From contig NZ_CP114285.2 of the NCBI RefSeq assembly GCF_027111255.2, positions 1,674,001-1,738,000 on the forward strand: DNA of 64,000 nucleotides. The letters are read 5' to 3'. Positions 55,911-64,000 of this stretch are shown piece by piece; position 1 is the first letter of the stretch, and every line of letters begins with the position of its first letter. Position numbers and translations under genes: made by a program. The stretch comes from Flavobacterium flavigenum. GTDB lineage: Bacteria > Bacteroidota > Bacteroidia > Flavobacteriales > Flavobacteriaceae. The notes beneath the pieces were generated by a model. That model saw only the letters and a program-made list of their open reading frames with translations, had not been told where the DNA came from and made no database searches.

Positions 55911-56078
55911 TAGCCCCGATTACTTCACTTAACATTTATCCTAATCGGAGTTCAGTGAACTTCGTTTGCAGTGAAAATCCTTTTTTGCCGGGGTTTGGCA
56001 TAAAAGATTACTTCACTTAACTTTTATTTCAATCGGAGTTCAGTGAACTTCGTTTGCAACGGAAAGCGGGACTTTGTT
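55911..56078 (+). repeat. Repeat family A, copy 4, interrupted by a 50-bp direct repeat at two sites
   Basis: TAGCCCCGAT, then unit 1 (55921-55970), GTGAAAATCC, the stem region CTTTTTTGCC with GGCATAAAAG, GAT, then unit 2 (56009-56058), and CGGAAAGCGGGAC-like right box. Both units are 50 nt and agree at 46 positions; each contains the palindrome AGTTCAGTGAACT. Both follow a GAT triplet of the family A boxes. Confidence 0.65.
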
Positions 56079-56116
56079 TAATTAAAAACCTAATTTTCTG
56101 CTTCTAAATTTAATCC

Positions 56117-56152
56117 AAAAAAAAGAGGTAACGAATGACTCGTTACCTCGGT
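56117..56152 (-). terminator. Terminator of the MHS transporter gene
   Basis: GAGGTAACGA pairs with TCGTTACCTC around ATGAC; on the minus strand a T-run follows. It lies about 20 bases past the transporter stop. Confidence 0.85.
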
Positions 56153-56172
56153 ATAAATTAGTTTTGAAAATA

Positions 56173-57450
56173 CTAAAACTGATGTACTTTTTTAGAAATC
56201 ACTAAAAAGGAAACTAAAGAAACAAAAGCCGCAATTGTCAGATAAAAACCAACATAATTCAAACCATACGTACTGGCCAGCCAAATGGCAATCATCGGTG
56301 CAAAAGCGGCACCTAAAATTCCTGCCAGATTAAAAGTCAAGGAAGCACCTGAATAACGAACAGTCGTAGGAAACAACTCTGATAAAAAAGTTCCCAAAGG
56401 TCCATAAGTAAAGCCCATCAAAGACATTCCGATACAAACAAAAGAGGTTATTAAAAACGGACTTCCTGAATTGAGGAATAACGAAAAGAGAAATCCGAAA
56501 ATCGCAATAGCAATTGTTGTAAAAATTAATATTTTTCTACGGCCAATTTTATCTGCAACCAAAGCTGAAACCGGAATAAAAATAGCAAAAAACAATACCG
56601 AAAACAGTTGGATCAATAAAGCATCTCTTTTTACATAACCTAAATCTGAAGTAACCCAGCTCAGGGTAAATACGGTCATTAAATAAAATACCAAAAATGT
56701 AGTTACTGCTGCTAATGTTCCGAAAATTAATTGGTTTTTATAGGATTTAATAAGAGTCAAAAACGGAACTTTTACTTCTTCGTGCGCATTTTTAGAATTT
56801 TCAAATGATGGAGTTTCTGTAATTTTGGTTCGGATATAAAAACCAACTATAACCAATAGCGAACTGGCGATAAAAGGAATTCTCCAGCCGTAATTCATGA
56901 AATCTTCATTACTCATGGAATCCGTCAGCAACAAGAAAGTCCCTCCTGAAAGCAACAATCCGATTGGCGCTCCCAATTGCGGAAACATCCCGTACCAGGC
57001 ACGTTTGTGTGGTGGTGCATTTTCAATGGCTAATAAAACAGCTCCTCCCCACTCTCCTCCTAAACCTACACCTTGTCCAAATCGACAAAGCATCAATAAC
57101 AATGGAGCGGCCACACCAATACTGGCATAACCAGGTAAAAATCCTATTGTAACTGTAGAAATTCCCATAGTCAATAAGGCTGCAACTAATGTAAATTTTC
57201 GACCGATTTTATCTCCATAATGTCCAAAAAAAGCAGAACCCAGCGGACGGGATAAAAAGGCTATTGAAAAAGTAGCTAATGATTCTAAAGTTGCCATGGT
57301 AGCATCTGAACCGGGAAAAAATAATTGAGGAAAAACCAATACGGCTGCATTGGCATAAATATAAAAATCAAAAAATTCAATTGTAGTGCCAATAAGGCTT
57401 CCAAACAGAACATGCTTTAAGGAGTTCTTTTGATTAGGGTTACTTTCCAT
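56173..57450 (-). CDS. MFS transporter, metabolite:H+ symporter (MHS) type
   Basis: The 425-residue inner-membrane protein has 12 predicted helices. MHS signatures: SLIGTTIEFFDFYIY near 19, LSRPLGSAFFGHYGDKIGRK near 66, LCRFGQGVGLGGEWGGAVLL near 121 and NAPPHKRAWYGMFPQLGAP. These carry organic acids, osmolytes or shikimate-like compounds; the substrate is not predictable. The open frame starts at a TTG (57480), but that codon lies inside a TATTTTTG box, so the ATG at 57450 is the start. Single-gene unit. Confidence 0.9.
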   Translation of the reverse strand: MESNPNQKNSLKHVLFGSLIGTTIEFFDFYIYANAAVLVFPQLFFPGSDATMATLESLATFSIAFLSRPLGSAFFGHYGDKIGRKFTLVAALLTMGISTVTIGFLPGYASIGVAAPLLLMLCRFGQGVGLGGEWGGAVLLAIENAPPHKRAWYGMFPQLGAPIGLLLSGGTFLLLTDSMSNEDFMNYGWRIPFIASSLLVIVGFYIRTKITETPSFENSKNAHEEVKVPFLTLIKSYKNQLIFGTLAAVTTFLVFYLMTVFTLSWVTSDLGYVKRDALLIQLFSVLFFAIFIPVSALVADKIGRRKILIFTTIAIAIFGFLFSLFLNSGSPFLITSFVCIGMSLMGFTYGPLGTFLSELFPTTVRYSGASLTFNLAGILGAAFAPMIAIWLASTYGLNYVGFYLTIAAFVSLVSFLVISKKVHQF

Positions 57451-57477
57451 ATAACTTTTATATAACTTTTTTATCTG

Positions 57478-57485
57478 CAAAAATA
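57478..57485 (-). promoter_or_regulatory. -7 box of the MHS transporter gene
   Basis: The minus strand reads TATTTTTG, placing the transcript start near 57471, 21 bases before the ATG. Confidence 0.55.
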
Positions 57486-57713
57486 GAGTTTCATTGTAAA
57501 TAATTCAGTTTTAGAAAAATTAGTTTCACAACACTCAAGTTTTTTAACAAATTTTGTAAATTTTCATTGTTACACAACTTCTCAAAAAACTAAAAAGCTG
57601 ATTACAAAGTTTTTAAACCAAAAAATAAAAATCAAATCATAAGCAATCGTTAAAACCATTTTTAACTGCATATTTTCATTAAATTTACAGCTGTCAAAAA
57701 TAAATTCAAAATT

Positions 57714-59303
57714 ATGCCAACCGACTGTATCAGCTATCAAAACTCAGGGTATTTCTCTAAATTGATGCAAGACTATTTAGATCAGAAACCAGAATTAAAA
57801 CCGCTGTACAATCACTTTCCAACACTTGAAAATTTCGAAAAACAAATTATCGAAAAGCAATCAAATTTTGATAACGCAAATCGGGTTGCATTAGTAGATA
57901 CATTAAAAAAACAATATCAAAATATCGAAATCTCAGATTCGACTAAACAAAATATTGAACTTTTAACACTAGAAAACACATTTACAATTACAACAGGTCA
58001 TCAGCTAAATTTATTCAGCGGACCATTATATTTTCTTTATAAAATCATTTCAACTATTAATCTTACCAAAGAATTAAAGTCGAAATATCCATCGAATAAT
58101 TTTGTTCCGATTTACTGGATGGCAACGGAAGATCATGATTTTGAAGAAATCAATTATTTTAATTTTAAAGGAAAAAAATTCCGTTGGAACAAAGAAAGTA
58201 CGGGGCCTGTTGGAAGACTCTCGACGGAAGGTTTAGCCGAATTTCTGGAAATTTATGCTTTAGAATTGGGATCAAGTACGAATGCCAATACGCTGAAAAA
58301 ACTGTTTGAAGATGCTTATCTGAAACATGATAATCTTGCAGATGCAACACGTTTTTTAGCCAATAGTCTATTTGCTTCTCAGGGCTTGGTTATCATTGAT
58401 GCAGATGATTCTGACCTGAAACGAGCTTTTATACCGTATGCAAAAGAAGAATTAGTAAAGCAGACTTCGTTTAAAACTGTACAGAAAACAATCGAAAAAC
58501 TGACCGATTATAGTGTTCAGGTAAATCCACGCGAAATTAATTTGTTTTATATCGAAGATAATTTGCGTGAGAGAATCATTTTCGAAAAAGACAGATACTT
58601 TATAAACAATACGAAAATCTCATTTTCTAAGGGAGAAATTTTCTCTGAACTAGAAAACAATCCTGAAAAATTCAGTCCAAATGTAATTATGCGTCCGTTG
58701 TATCAGGAAATTATCTTACCTAATTTATGCTACATTGGCGGAGGCGGAGAAATTGCTTACTGGCTGGAATTGAAATCATTTTTTGATGCCGTAAATATAA
58801 CTTTCCCAATACTTTTAGTCCGTAATTCAGTACTTCTGGCAACCGAAAAACAGGTTAAAAAAGCAGATCAGTTGCATTTAAACTGGAAAGACTTATTTAC
58901 GAAACAAGAAGATTTATTAAACGCTGTAACACATAAAATATCAGCTTTTACAATTGATTTATCTGCTCAAAAAGAAATTCTGAAAACCCAGTTTCAATAT
59001 CTTTACGAATTAGCAGATCAAACCGATAAATCTTTTTCAGGTGCAGTAAAAGCTCAGGAAATTAAACAGACAAAAGGTCTTGAAAACCTTGAAAAACGTT
59101 TGCTTAAAGCACAAAAAAGAAAATTGCAGGATCAATTAAAAAGAGTTACTGACTTGCAGTGCGAATTGTTTCCAAATAACAGTTTACAGGAACGTCAGGT
59201 CAATTTTTCTGAATTTTATTTAGAAAAAGGCGAACAATTAATTCCATTATTAACTCAAAAATTAAAACCTTTAGAAACTAATTTTTCAATTATTACAATA
59301 TAG
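57714..59303 (+). CDS. bshC: Bacillithiol synthesis cysteine-adding enzyme BshC
   Basis: The 529-residue cytoplasmic protein has the BshC N-terminus (GYFSKLMQDYLDQKPELKPLY), the nucleotidyl-transferase-like core with ITTGHQLNLFSGPLYFLYKI near 92 and VPIYWMATEDHDFEEIN near 131, LYQEIILPNLCYIGGGGEIAYW near 330, and the C-terminal coiled coil (about 395-485). BshC adds cysteine to GlcN-malate in the last step of bacillithiol synthesis. BshA and BshB are not in the window. It is monocistronic or leads the next gene after 115 bases. Confidence 0.95.
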   Translation: MPTDCISYQNSGYFSKLMQDYLDQKPELKPLYNHFPTLENFEKQIIEKQSNFDNANRVALVDTLKKQYQNIEISDSTKQNIELLTLENTFTITTGHQLNLFSGPLYFLYKIISTINLTKELKSKYPSNNFVPIYWMATEDHDFEEINYFNFKGKKFRWNKESTGPVGRLSTEGLAEFLEIYALELGSSTNANTLKKLFEDAYLKHDNLADATRFLANSLFASQGLVIIDADDSDLKRAFIPYAKEELVKQTSFKTVQKTIEKLTDYSVQVNPREINLFYIEDNLRERIIFEKDRYFINNTKISFSKGEIFSELENNPEKFSPNVIMRPLYQEIILPNLCYIGGGGEIAYWLELKSFFDAVNITFPILLVRNSVLLATEKQVKKADQLHLNWKDLFTKQEDLLNAVTHKISAFTIDLSAQKEILKTQFQYLYELADQTDKSFSGAVKAQEIKQTKGLENLEKRLLKAQKRKLQDQLKRVTDLQCELFPNNSLQERQVNFSEFYLEKGEQLIPLLTQKLKPLETNFSIITI

Positions 59304-59418
59304 ATACCGATAAAATACTACAACAATCAGGAATAAAATAACCACTCCGTTCCGGATTATTGTTTCAAACCAAATAGCGATTTTTAAAATAATTAACTAA
59401 CCAATTTACCCAAAACAA

Positions 59419-60690
59419 ATGGTAAAAGAACGCTTAATTTCGCTAGATGTCTTTCGTGGACTCACTATTTTATTAATGACAATTGTCAACAATCCCGGAG
59501 ACTGGGGCAATGTTTATCCTCCTCTCTTACATGCCGACTGGCATGGATGCACCCCAACCGATTTGGTATTTCCTTTTTTTGTTTTTATTATGGGAGTTGC
59601 TGTTCCGCTTGCGATGCCTGAAAAATTTTATGGCAGTACAACATTCAGTAAAATTTTAGTCCGCTCACTTCGAATGTTATGTCTGGGAATTTTCTTCAAC
59701 TTTTTTGGTAAAATTCAATTATTCGGACTCGACGGAATTCCACTTTTAATTGGAAGATTAGCCATAACCATTGCTATTGGTTATGCTTTAATGGGAAGTT
59801 TTAGTTCTAAAGTAAAAAACATTTTAGCTTTTTCAATTCTGCTTATTTATCTGGTTTTGGCCTACAGCGATATAGAAGCCTATCATAATGTAAGGCTTCC
59901 TGGGGTTTTACAACGAATTGCCATTGTATATTTCGTAGTTTCACTTTTATATTTAAAAACTAATTTAAAAACACAAATTATAACCGGAGCAGTTTTAATA
60001 TTAGGATATTGGGCTATAATGACACTGATTCCCGTTCCCGGAATTGGAGAAGCAAATCTTGAAAAAGGAACCAATCTGGCATCATGGCTTGATAGTATTT
60101 TGCTAAAAGGTCATATGTATAGCGGTACTGTCACCTGGGATCCAGAAGGAATTTTAAGTACCATTCCATCCATTGTAAATGGAATTATCGGACTATTAAT
60201 TGGACAGCTTTTGCAAAGTGATAGTTCTAAAGTAAAAAAAGCATTAAAAATGGGCAGGATTGGTGCTTTTCTTGTCATTTCAGGATTACTTTGGGATTTG
60301 GTTTTTCCAATCAACAAATCGCTTTGGACAAGCAGTTACGTTTTATTCACAACTGGATTGGCAACCGTATTTTTTACCATATTATATTATCTGATTGATA
60401 TTGCAGAATATAAAAAAGGTTTTAAACCATTCCTTATCTGGGGTGTAAATCCGATAATTGTTTTTTTCTGTTCTCAGATTATTCCGCAGGCTTTGGTAAT
60501 GATCCAGTTTCAAAATCCAAAAAATCCCGAAGAACAAACCAATCTTTTAGATTTCTTATACCGCTTCTGGATTGCGCCATTCTTCAGTAACCAAATGACA
60601 GCCTCATTAGCCGGTGCACTGGTTTACGTTTGCATCTGGACATTTATTTTGTGGATATTCTACAGAAATAAATTAATATTTAAAGTTTAA
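59419..60690 (+). CDS. DUF5009/HGSNAT-like membrane acyltransferase
   Basis: The 423-residue protein has about 11 membrane helices. The start RLISLDVFRGLTILLMTIVNNPG, then HADWHGCTPTDLVFPFFVFIMG with a conserved His, and the block LPGVLQRIAIVYF are typical of heparan-alpha-glucosaminide N-acetyltransferase-like (NagX/DUF5009) proteins. These may acetylate glucosamine-type sugars across the membrane using acetyl-CoA. The substrate is unknown. Confidence 0.88.
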   Translation: MVKERLISLDVFRGLTILLMTIVNNPGDWGNVYPPLLHADWHGCTPTDLVFPFFVFIMGVAVPLAMPEKFYGSTTFSKILVRSLRMLCLGIFFNFFGKIQLFGLDGIPLLIGRLAITIAIGYALMGSFSSKVKNILAFSILLIYLVLAYSDIEAYHNVRLPGVLQRIAIVYFVVSLLYLKTNLKTQIITGAVLILGYWAIMTLIPVPGIGEANLEKGTNLASWLDSILLKGHMYSGTVTWDPEGILSTIPSIVNGIIGLLIGQLLQSDSSKVKKALKMGRIGAFLVISGLLWDLVFPINKSLWTSSYVLFTTGLATVFFTILYYLIDIAEYKKGFKPFLIWGVNPIIVFFCSQIIPQALVMIQFQNPKNPEEQTNLLDFLYRFWIAPFFSNQMTASLAGALVYVCIWTFILWIFYRNKLIFKV

Positions 60691-60835
60691 AAATATTCCA
60701 CCTATTTATAGAGACGCTTAGCAGTGCCTCTCTTTTTTTTGCAACATGATTCATTATTTAGATTTTTATTATTCAAAACATCATTGTAACCTATTTTAAT
60801 TGTGAATATATTAAAATCAATTCGCAAAAAAGTTC

Positions 60836-60843
60836 TATTTTTG
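60836..60843 (+). promoter_or_regulatory. -7 box of ndk
   Basis: TATTTTTG lies 24 bases before the ndk ATG; no TTG is seen 17-23 bases upstream. Confidence 0.5.
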
Positions 60844-60867
60844 CACCAAATTTAAAAAACACAAAAA

Positions 60868-61287
60868 ATGGCTACAAATAGAACTTTTACCATGATTAAG
60901 CCTGATGCAGTTGCAAACGGACACATCGGAAATATCCTGGCAATGATTACAAACGGAGGTTTCAAAATCGTTTCATTAAAATTAACGCAGTTAACTGTAG
61001 CTGATGCAAAAGCATTTTACGCAGTTCACGCAGAAAGACCTTTCTACGGAGAATTAGTAGAATTCATGTCACGCGGACCAATTGTTGCTGCAATTTTAGA
61101 AAAAGACAACGCTGTAGAAGATTTTAGAACTTTAATTGGAGCTACAAATCCTGCTGAAGCTGCTGAAGGAACTATTCGTAAAGCATACGCAACTTCTATC
61201 GGAGAAAATGCAGTACACGGATCTGACAGTGATGAAAATGCAGCTATCGAGAGTGCATTCCACTTTGCAGGAAGAGAGCAGTTTTAA
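60868..61287 (+). CDS. ndk: Nucleoside diphosphate kinase
   Basis: The 139-residue enzyme balances NTP pools by passing phosphate through His116 in [10 protein letters not shown]. The N-terminal [17 protein letters not shown] (Lys of NDK start), [21 protein letters not shown] and the C-terminal FHFAGREQF are standard. The length is that of the short bacterial form. It has its own promoter box and strong terminator. Confidence 0.98.
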   Translation: MATNRTFTMIKPDAVANGHIGNILAMITNGGFKIVSLKLTQLTVADAKAFYAVHAERPFYGELVEFMSRGPIVAAILEKDNAVEDFRTLIGATNPAEAAEGTIRKAYATSIGENAVHGSDSDENAAIESAFHFAGREQF

Positions 61288-61345
61288 TTTAGACTTCTTA
61301 GATTATTGGATTTTTAGACATACTTAGATTCCTTAAAATCTTATA

Positions 61346-61384
61346 AAAGGAAACCCACTTCGTTGAAGTGGGTTTCCTTTTTTT
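61346..61384 (+). terminator. Terminator of ndk
   Basis: AAAGGAAACCCACTTC pairs perfectly with GAAGTGGGTTTCCTTT around GTT; the T-run continues after it. Confidence 0.92.
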
Positions 61385-61454
61385 AATCACTTTTTTTTTC
61401 AATCCAACAATCTAAAAATCTAGCTATCTAAGTTAGCCTAAAATTCTAAGAAGT

Positions 61455-61751
61455 CTATCGTAAAACCACATCCTTCACAACCTCACGCCCCAACTCTTCA
61501 TTTATCATTTTAACGATTTTGGATTTCCCATGACTTAATTCTTCACGTAAAACAGCTGATGCCAGTTCTACATAAAGTGTAGTACCTTTAAGGATAACAT
61601 TTCTTGTATACGTTTTTACACCATTCCCCATCAAATTTGCCCACGCGTCTTTTACATCAATCTGATCCATTCCGGGCTGCAATTTATTTACCTGAATAAT
61701 CTGCTGCAAAACAGCTCCAATCGTACTTTCGTTATTTAGTCTTTTCGCCAT
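61455..61751 (-). CDS. DUF721 (DciA-like) protein
   Basis: The 98-residue basic protein has the DUF721 pattern (TIGAVLQQIIQVNKLQPGMDQ, then VKDAWANLMGNGV, LYVELASAVLREELS). DciA-type DUF721 proteins help load the replicative helicase DnaB in bacteria without DnaC; this form is the short, single-domain version. Its first 20 bases overlap the end of the lipoprotein gene, so the two are coupled. Confidence 0.88.
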   Translation of the reverse strand: MAKRLNNESTIGAVLQQIIQVNKLQPGMDQIDVKDAWANLMGNGVKTYTRNVILKGTTLYVELASAVLREELSHGKSKIVKMINEELGREVVKDVVLR

Positions 61752-62172
61752 CTTTTAATAAATTTACTGGTCCTGATTTTTTATAATGATATTCTTTATT
61801 CTGATTATTTTTCACAACAAAAGTCTCATCTGAAATTGAAATCAGCTCTTCGCTCCACTTTGCATAATCCGTTTTATAATCCAAAAACACTCCTTTATCT
61901 GTAAAACGAACAGATACATTTTCAAAAGTATTTGTTGTCAAAAAAGTTCCGTCAAGCTGTGCCATCACTTTTGTCCGTGTCCCTTTAGTCCCTTTAATCT
62001 GAAAATAATCAAAGTTCTCATTCATTCCGTATAACTTCTCCTCACCTTTATCAAAAACCACCTTTTCAATTTCCCAATAGCCATTCAGTTTTGCAATATC
62101 TGCCGGTTTAATTTCCTGTTTGCAGCCCACAAACAAAAGCGACACAACCAAAATCATAAAAGTGTTTTTCAT
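61732..62172 (-). CDS. Small lipocalin-like lipoprotein
   Basis: A 146-residue lipoprotein (LLFVGCKQ, Cys17). The sequence (KLNGYWEIEKVVFDKGEEK, then a run of short strands) resembles a lipocalin-like barrel, but I cannot assign a family firmly. It overlaps the DUF721 gene by 20 bases. Repeat A copy 3 lies immediately upstream (its end is 17 bases from the ATG). Confidence 0.7.
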   Translation of the reverse strand: MKNTFMILVVSLLFVGCKQEIKPADIAKLNGYWEIEKVVFDKGEEKLYGMNENFDYFQIKGTKGTRTKVMAQLDGTFLTTNTFENVSVRFTDKGVFLDYKTDYAKWSEELISISDETFVVKNNQNKEYHYKKSGPVNLLKDGEKTK

Positions 62173-62189
62173 ACTATATATTTTAATAA

Positions 62190-62268
62190 GAAGCTGTTTC
62201 GTGCTGTCCGCTATATCTTTTTCCTGCTGGCAGCAGCAGGAAAAAGGATGCCGCTTCCATCAGGGCTA
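62190..62268 (-). repeat. Repeat family A, copy 3
   Basis: On the minus strand: left box TAGCCCTGATGGAAGCGGCATC, stem CTTTTTCCTGCTG (62246-62234) with CAGCAGGAAAAAG (62229-62217) over a 4-nt loop, right box GATATAGCGGACAGCACGAAACAGCTTC. It lies in a divergent promoter region, so it is not a simple terminator. It points toward the lipoprotein gene. Confidence 0.85.
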
Positions 62269-62366
62269 GGGCTCCGGTTTTCAAAAGATTTTTAGAGAAC
62301 TACAAAGTTAACTTTATAAACTTTAAAAGAAATAAAAATCTGCTAAACACATTAAACTATTTTATA

Positions 62367-62374
62367 TATTTTTG
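62367..62374 (+). promoter_or_regulatory. -7 box of the serine hydrolase gene
   Basis: TATTTTTG lies 28 bases before the ATG at 62403. Confidence 0.5.
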
Positions 62375-62402
62375 GTCATACCACAAACCAAAAACATAAA
62401 CC

Positions 62403-63467
62403 ATGACTAAAACAATTTACAAGATCCTGATTCTCTTAGTATGCATCAGCTGTAGTAAAGAAGACAACAGCTCTGACACCACTCCAACACAAAACATGTA
62501 TTTCCCTCCTCTGACAGGAAATACTTGGGAAACCCAATCTATATCAGGCCTAAAGTGGAACCAAAATGCTGTTCAGCCGCTTTTAGACTATTTAGAACTC
62601 AAAAATTCAAAATCATTTATCATCTTGGTTAATGGCCGAATCGTTTTAGAAAATTACTTCGGAGATCATTCAGCAACCAAAAACTGGTATTGGGCAAGTG
62701 CAGGAAAAACATTAACCTCTACCGTTACAGGAATTGCCCAACAGGAAGACCTTATCAACATTAACAATAAAGTATCTCAATATCTGGGCACTGGGTGGAC
62801 AAGCGAAACACTTGCGAAAGAGAATTTAATTACCTGCAAACATCTACTAACAATGACATCAGGTCTTGATGACAGCACTGATGATGTTGAACCAGCCAAT
62901 CTAATCTACAAAGCCGATGCAGGTACACGCTGGGCATATCATAATGTTTACGTAAAACTTCAGGATCTTGTTGCAGCAGCAAGCAAACAGAACTGGTCAG
63001 TCTATTTCAACGCTAAATTGAGAGATAAAATTGGGATGGATGGCACTTGGGTTCAATTAGGCGTAAACAGCGTTTATACAAGCACTACCAGAAGCATGGC
63101 GCGTTTTGGTTTACTGATGCTGAATAAAGGAAAATGGGATAACAATACTATTTTGAATGAAACTTATTTCAATGAAGCCACTAACACATCCCAAAATATT
63201 AATTTAGGATATGGTTACCTTTGGTGGCTAAACGGAAAAGCGAATTATCATCTTCCTCAATCACAACTTACTTTTCAGGGAAGTGTAATTCCAACTGCTC
63301 CAAGCGATATGTTTATGGCTCTGGGAAAAAACGATCAAAAAATCTATGTTATTCCAAGCAAAAAAATGGTTGTCATTAGAATGGGAGATGCTGCTGATAA
63401 TGTAAATCTGGCCTTATCTGATTTTGATAAGGTGTTATGGCAGAAAATTAGTGCATTATACCAATAA
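62403..63467 (+). CDS. Class C beta-lactamase-like serine hydrolase, lipoprotein
   Basis: A 354-residue lipoprotein (CISCSKED, Cys16). The beta-lactamase/DD-peptidase fold shows Ser99-x-x-Lys102 in WASAGKTLTST, the second motif Tyr179-x-Asn181 in WAYHNVYV and TLLTMTSGLDD-type block near 155. Class C-like hydrolases include DD-peptidases and esterases; a drug-resistance role is not suggested. It is a single gene, with a terminator shared with the convergent small gene. Confidence 0.87.
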   Translation: MTKTIYKILILLVCISCSKEDNSSDTTPTQNMYFPPLTGNTWETQSISGLKWNQNAVQPLLDYLELKNSKSFIILVNGRIVLENYFGDHSATKNWYWASAGKTLTSTVTGIAQQEDLININNKVSQYLGTGWTSETLAKENLITCKHLLTMTSGLDDSTDDVEPANLIYKADAGTRWAYHNVYVKLQDLVAAASKQNWSVYFNAKLRDKIGMDGTWVQLGVNSVYTSTTRSMARFGLLMLNKGKWDNNTILNETYFNEATNTSQNINLGYGYLWWLNGKANYHLPQSQLTFQGSVIPTAPSDMFMALGKNDQKIYVIPSKKMVVIRMGDAADNVNLALSDFDKVLWQKISALYQ

Positions 63468-63505
63468 CACAAAAGAATTACAGTAATTTCCATCCCTTAC
63501 TTTTC

Positions 63506-63538
63506 AAAAAGCTTTTGCATTCCGTGCAGAAGCTTTTT
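63506..63538. terminator. Bidirectional terminator
   Basis: AAAAAGCTTTTGCA pairs with TGCAGAAGCTTTTT with one mismatch around TTCCG. It lies between the serine hydrolase gene and the convergent 54-codon gene. Confidence 0.85.
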
Positions 63539-63568
63539 GAATAAATTAAAAAAGCAAATAGAAAAAAA

Positions 63569-63733
63569 CTATCGCTTTGTACGGATTCTTTTCAACATTC
63601 CTGCAAAAAAGAAAGACAGCCCCAATACCAATAGAACATAATAAAAAGACAAGCTTTTATCTTTTGAAACATTTGCAATAACAAAACACAGAACACTTGC
63701 AAAATAAAATGCAACAGGAGGTATATTTTTCAT
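63569..63733 (-). CDS. Small membrane protein, 54 residues
   Basis: ATG start at 63733, TAG stop. The protein has two hydrophobic segments: PPVAFYFASVLCFVIANVS and LSFYYVLLVLGLSFFFAGM, joined by a short charged turn, then a basic end (KRIRTKR). It is 15 bases after ftsY on the same strand, so probably in the ftsY operon. I do not recognise a family. Confidence 0.75.
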   Translation of the reverse strand: MKNIPPVAFYFASVLCFVIANVSKDKSLSFYYVLLVLGLSFFFAGMLKRIRTKR

Positions 63734-63748
63734 TTTATGTTTAAGGAA

Positions 63749-64000
63749 TTATTTAAAAAAACTGTCAACGAATTCATATTTATTAAAGACTTGCAAATCT
63801 TCAATTCCTTCGCCGACACCTATGTATTTTACCGGAATTTGAAACTGGTCTGAAATGCCAATTACAACGCCGCCTTTTGCAGTTCCGTCTAATTTTGTAA
63901 CAGCCAGGGAAGTTACCTCAGTTGCTGCTGTAAACTGTTTTGCCTGCTCAAAGGCATTTTGACCTGTAGAACCATCCAAAACCAAAAGTACATCGTGAGG
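63749..64000 (-). CDS. ftsY: FtsY signal recognition particle receptor, C-terminal part
   Basis: The frame is open to the window's right edge, so only the last 83 residues are seen. The sequence VLDGSTGQNAFEQAKQF, AVTKLDGTAKGGVVIGISD and the closing PVKYIGVGEGIEDLQVFN/F are the SRP-GTPase end of FtsY (TKLD is the guanine specificity motif). FtsY receives SRP-ribosome complexes at the membrane. The start lies outside. Confidence 0.96.
   Translation of the reverse strand, partial: PHDVLLVLDGSTGQNAFEQAKQFTAATEVTSLAVTKLDGTAKGGVVIGISDQFQIPVKYIGVGEGIEDLQVFNKYEFVDSFFK

Larger units (their letters stand above)
55316..56172. other. Long intergenic region with a small ORF, a disrupted repeat A copy and terminators
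   Basis: From left to right it holds the RtcB upstream sequence, a terminator (55524-55557), a 28-codon ORF (55582-55668), an AT-rich stretch with no feature, the split repeat A copy with two 50-bp direct repeats (55911-56078), and the MFS terminator. Nothing else is recognised. Confidence 0.6.

Noticed and set aside
55911..56078. CRISPR array
   Set aside because: There are only two direct repeats, embedded in repeat A boxes; no cas genes are present.
1..64000. Prophage, integrated plasmid or insertion sequence
   Set aside because: No integrase, transposase, phage structural or replication gene was seen in any long frame; repeats here are short and extragenic.

Overview
The window is low-GC DNA from a Bacteroidota bacterium, most likely a Flavobacterium. 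The evidence is the SusC/SusD pair, a protein with a type IX secretion (T9SS, gliding-associated) C-terminal domain, a bacillithiol synthesis gene, an archaeal/eukaryal-type ProRS, and promoters of the Flavobacterium form TTG-N17..23-TAnnTTTG with little Shine-Dalgarno signal. These assignments come from reading the translations; no database search was run.

Positions 1-13 kb hold housekeeping and envelope genes: the C-terminal part of a Pycsar-effector-like membrane protein, a GAF protein, rpsT, two identical tRNA-Glu genes, proS, a Gly/Tyr-rich lipoprotein, a FadL-type porin, rimO, a peptidoglycan amidase and a BBP2-like porin.

Positions 13.2-40.2 kb form a large polysaccharide utilisation locus, predicted to act on acetylated galacto(gluco)mannan. 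A leftward operon carries SusC, SusD, a surface glycan-binding lipoprotein, GH27 alpha-galactosidase and a GH5 endoglycanase. An AraC-family regulator lies between it and a rightward operon. That operon carries GH26 mannanase, GPH sugar symporter, GH130 mannosylglucose phosphorylase and cellobiose/mannobiose 2-epimerase, followed by a tandem carbohydrate-binding protein, a second GH26, a GH5_7-like mannanase and a GH97 alpha-galactosidase-like enzyme. A third, leftward group carries a CE2-like esterase, a sialate-O-acetylesterase-type esterase and a GH3 beta-glucosidase; an aldo/keto reductase lies between. Inferred flow: surface mannanases, alpha-galactosidases and esterases make manno-oligosaccharides; mannobiose is imported, epimerised to mannosyl-glucose and split by phosphate to mannose-1-phosphate and glucose.

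Positions 40-64 kb carry envelope genes (NlpC/P60, L,D-transpeptidase, DUF1573), a two-component system, an MBL-fold hydrolase, a B12-binding-type radical SAM protein with an unusual cysteine spacing, and a 1359-residue T9SS cargo protein. They also carry an RtcB-PrfH-TPR cluster (probable ribosome rescue/RNA repair), an MHS transporter, bshC, a DUF5009-like membrane acyltransferase, ndk, DUF721, a serine hydrolase and the end of ftsY.

The least explained content is intergenic. One repeat family has conserved flanks around a hairpin whose sequence differs in each copy but always pairs; there are three copies plus one apparently interrupted by a 50-bp direct repeat. A second family of perfect hairpins, beginning TTGTCATT, is twice nested inside an unrelated longer inverted repeat. 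There are also two small ORFs, of 28 and 54 codons.
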